From: Gammaproteobacteria bacterium
GTDB taxonomy: Bacteria > Pseudomonadota > Gammaproteobacteria > UBA6429 > Thiohalophilaceae
DNA length: 5,407 nt
Assembly (NCBI GenBank): GCA_029880425.1
Contig: JAOUOK010000165.1
Location: 1 to 5,407, forward strand
Reading direction: 5' to 3'
Of the stretch, positions 4,481 through 5,407 are shown piece after piece. Below the pieces are notes generated by a model that saw nothing but the letters and a program-made list of their open reading frames with translations, did no database searches and was not told the origin of the DNA. The position numbers and the translations under genes are program-made. The number at the start of each line of letters is the position of its first letter. Within the stretch, counting starts at the first letter, position 1.

Positions 4481-5110
4481 AGCAGTATTTTCAGGCGTAC
4501 AGTTACTACAAAACACCTTTCCTGTACGAACATGATAAGTAATCTTGTCTCCCGGGGATAATTCAGCCTCGCAGACATCACATAATGATCCCACGGTCAG
4601 AACATCAACTTCATAACCTTCAGCAGGTATCTCTATACCACCGACTTTTTTACCAAAAGCTTCTGACTTTACAATTTGCTTACGATAAATTTCATCAATA
4701 GCGATCCACTGCTCAATTAAAGGCTCAGCAAGATCATATTTACGTAAGGTATCTTCCATAAGCTTTTCACGGTAATCAAATAATTCATTGGAAATAACCA
4801 TCCAGTGATGCGCGTTACGTGGCCGCTCTCCAAAATAGCATTTTTCCCCGGTAAATATACCTTTTAAAAATAAATATTGTTTTTCTATCGCTCGTTGCTT
4901 GGTTGCATCTTTAAAAAAAGGAGCCAGCTGTGAATCAGCAAAAACCTGGGTATAGAAATCCTCGAGTATATCATTGAGCAACTTGCCATTTTTTAAAGCC
5001 GCCCACATTTCAGGATTAGGCGCAAGATCACCTTTACGCTTTGTCTTCGATTCTTGTTTTTTTCTTAATTTTATAACTGAAGGGGCAATTTTACTCATGC
5101 TTTTTTCCAT
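4475..5110 (-). CDS. Truncated haemoglobin with a C-terminal zinc-ribbon-like domain
   Basis: 211 residues. The globin core (about 34-148) aligns with group I-type truncated haemoglobins such as M. tuberculosis HbN: FYTQVFADSQLAPFF (52-66) provides B10 Tyr53 and the CD-region Phe pair, EKQYLFL (76-82) gives E11 Gln78 (with E7 as Ala74), and His101 in NAHHWMVI is the proximal F8 haem ligand. The Tyr-B10/Gln-E11 pair is the classic ligand-stabilising set for O2 and NO chemistry. A C-terminal domain (about 160-205) has CDVC (177-180) and CSNC (201-204), a CxxC-x20-CxxC arrangement expected to bind zinc or iron. Neither is a CxxCH haem c site. The N-terminal 33 residues are Lys-rich. Start choice: ATG at 5110 or Met5 at 5098; the latter has GGA seven bases upstream and may be the true start. 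It is convergent with the second Roadblock gene and divergent from the cysteine-rich gene. Confidence 0.87.
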   Translation of the reverse strand: MEKSMSKIAPSVIKLRKKQESKTKRKGDLAPNPEMWAALKNGKLLNDILEDFYTQVFADSQLAPFFKDATKQRAIEKQYLFLKGIFTGEKCYFGERPRNAHHWMVISNELFDYREKLMEDTLRKYDLAEPLIEQWIAIDEIYRKQIVKSEAFGKKVGGIEIPAEGYEVDVLTVGSLCDVCEAELSPGDKITYHVRTGKVFCSNCTPENTAL

Positions 5111-5295
5111 TCTATATTCAACTATTTGTCCGAAACTAATATAGTTTTACACATCTCATGATGATTGTCTCACAGTTTAATTTAAATCATGTTTATTTAT
5201 GGAAAAAAGATCATTTTTAACTATATTTTATTGTATTTTATTAGTGTTTTATTAATTCTTTTTCTTAACAGCCAGCTTAACTTACAGGTAAGAAC
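5111..5295. other. Divergent AT-rich spacer with phased A/T tracts
   Basis: No gene is seen. A/T tracts at 5203-5208, 5214-5218, 5226-5229, 5236-5239, 5247-5250 and 5259-5263 are spaced about 10-12 bases apart, close to one helical turn, as in intrinsically bent DNA. CTATATT (5112-5118) and AATATAG (5138-5144) form a 7-bp inverted repeat just upstream of the globin start. TATATT on the minus strand (5143-5138) is a possible -10 for the globin, without a convincing -35. I found no clear FNR or NsrR site. Confidence 0.45.
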
Positions 5296-5407
5296 TTGAC
5301 TGAAAATACTAAATTATTAGACTGTGACACAGGAAGAAAATTAGGTTGTAAAAGCTTTTGCTGCCGCTTATTAATTCGCCTTGATGAAGATGACAGGACT
5401 GAAATTG
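5296..5407 (+). CDS. Cysteine-rich protein, N-terminal fragment (runs off the right edge), possibly YkgJ-like metal-binding
   Basis: An open frame of 37 codons begins at TTG 5296-5298 and continues to the window end; an in-frame TAA at 5278-5280 leaves TTG as the only usual start codon. AGG (5286-5288) sits 7 bases upstream. The peptide contains LLDCDTGRKLGCKSFCCRLL, with Cys10, Cys18, Cys22 and Cys23 (C-x7-C-x3-CC), followed by a charged stretch. Clustered cysteines ending in CC resemble the YkgJ/UPF0153 family of putative Zn/Fe-binding proteins, but the spacing is not identical to the one I know for YkgJ. It is divergent from the globin, and a shared metal or redox theme is possible. The coding call is moderately supported by composition; the function is a guess. 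Confidence 0.5.
   Translation, partial: MTENTKLLDCDTGRKLGCKSFCCRLLIRLDEDDRTEI

Noticed and set aside
4496..4528. CGTACAG/CTGTACG inverted repeat near the convergent gene ends, considered as a terminator
   Set aside because: The 19-base loop, short stem and lack of an adjacent T-run argue against termination; it falls in zinc-ribbon codons.
4123..4581. Open frame of 152 codons on the minus strand over the second Roadblock gene
   Set aside because: It is a shadow of the Roadblock gene and overlaps the end of the globin gene; composition is not protein-like.
4496..4582. CxxC motifs of the globin tail considered as haem c attachment sites
   Set aside because: Neither CDVC nor CSNC is followed by His, and there is no signal peptide for export.
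5224..5253. Three TATTTTATT-like units considered as an iteron or CRISPR-like array
   Set aside because: Units are short, AT-only, spaced by one or two bases and inexact; phased bending explains them better.

Overview
The window comes from an AT-rich gammaproteobacterium. This rests mainly on the left edge, where the minus strand encodes the first 21 residues of a PurL (FGAM synthase) that resembles the long proteobacterial form. A sulfur- or methane-oxidising lineage such as Thiotrichales would fit the gene content, but that is a guess. No rRNA, tRNA, CRISPR array, insertion sequence or origin was seen.

Layout: (1) 1-64, 5' end of purL on the minus strand, with a plausible sigma70 promoter at 105-133. 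(2) 65-407, a divergent intergenic region holding an inverted repeat and a perfect match to the sigma28 (FliA) -10 element GCCGATAA. (3) 408-3417, three tightly packed plus-strand genes: an atypical receiver-domain protein, a small Ras-like/MglA-type GTPase, and a fusion of an ABC-type ATPase with a DUSP23-like protein phosphatase. (4) 3513-3917 and 4085-4480, two different Roadblock/LC7 proteins. The first has its own extended -10 promoter and is closed by a strong terminator. A second long hairpin follows that terminator. (5) 4475-5110, minus strand, a truncated haemoglobin fused to a C-terminal zinc-ribbon-like domain; its stop codon overlaps that of the second Roadblock gene. (6) 5111-5295, a curved-looking AT-rich divergent spacer. 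(7) 5296-5407, the start of a cysteine-rich protein that runs off the window.

The central five genes look like one signalling module. Roadblock proteins are the usual partners or regulators of MglA-like GTPases (MglA/MglB in Myxococcus, CvnB/CvnD in Streptomyces). Here the GTPase sits with a pseudo-receiver protein and with an ATPase-phosphatase fusion that has no membrane partner. I infer a cytoplasmic GTPase switch in which signal input (receiver), nucleotide switching (GTPase plus Roadblocks) and dephosphorylation (DSP domain) are coupled, possibly connected to motility through the sigma28-like promoter. I do not recognise this five-gene combination as a characterised system; its function is unknown from sequence alone.

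The globin and the cysteine-rich gene lie outside the module by strand and promoter logic and are probably separate accessory functions (O2/NO handling and metal binding).
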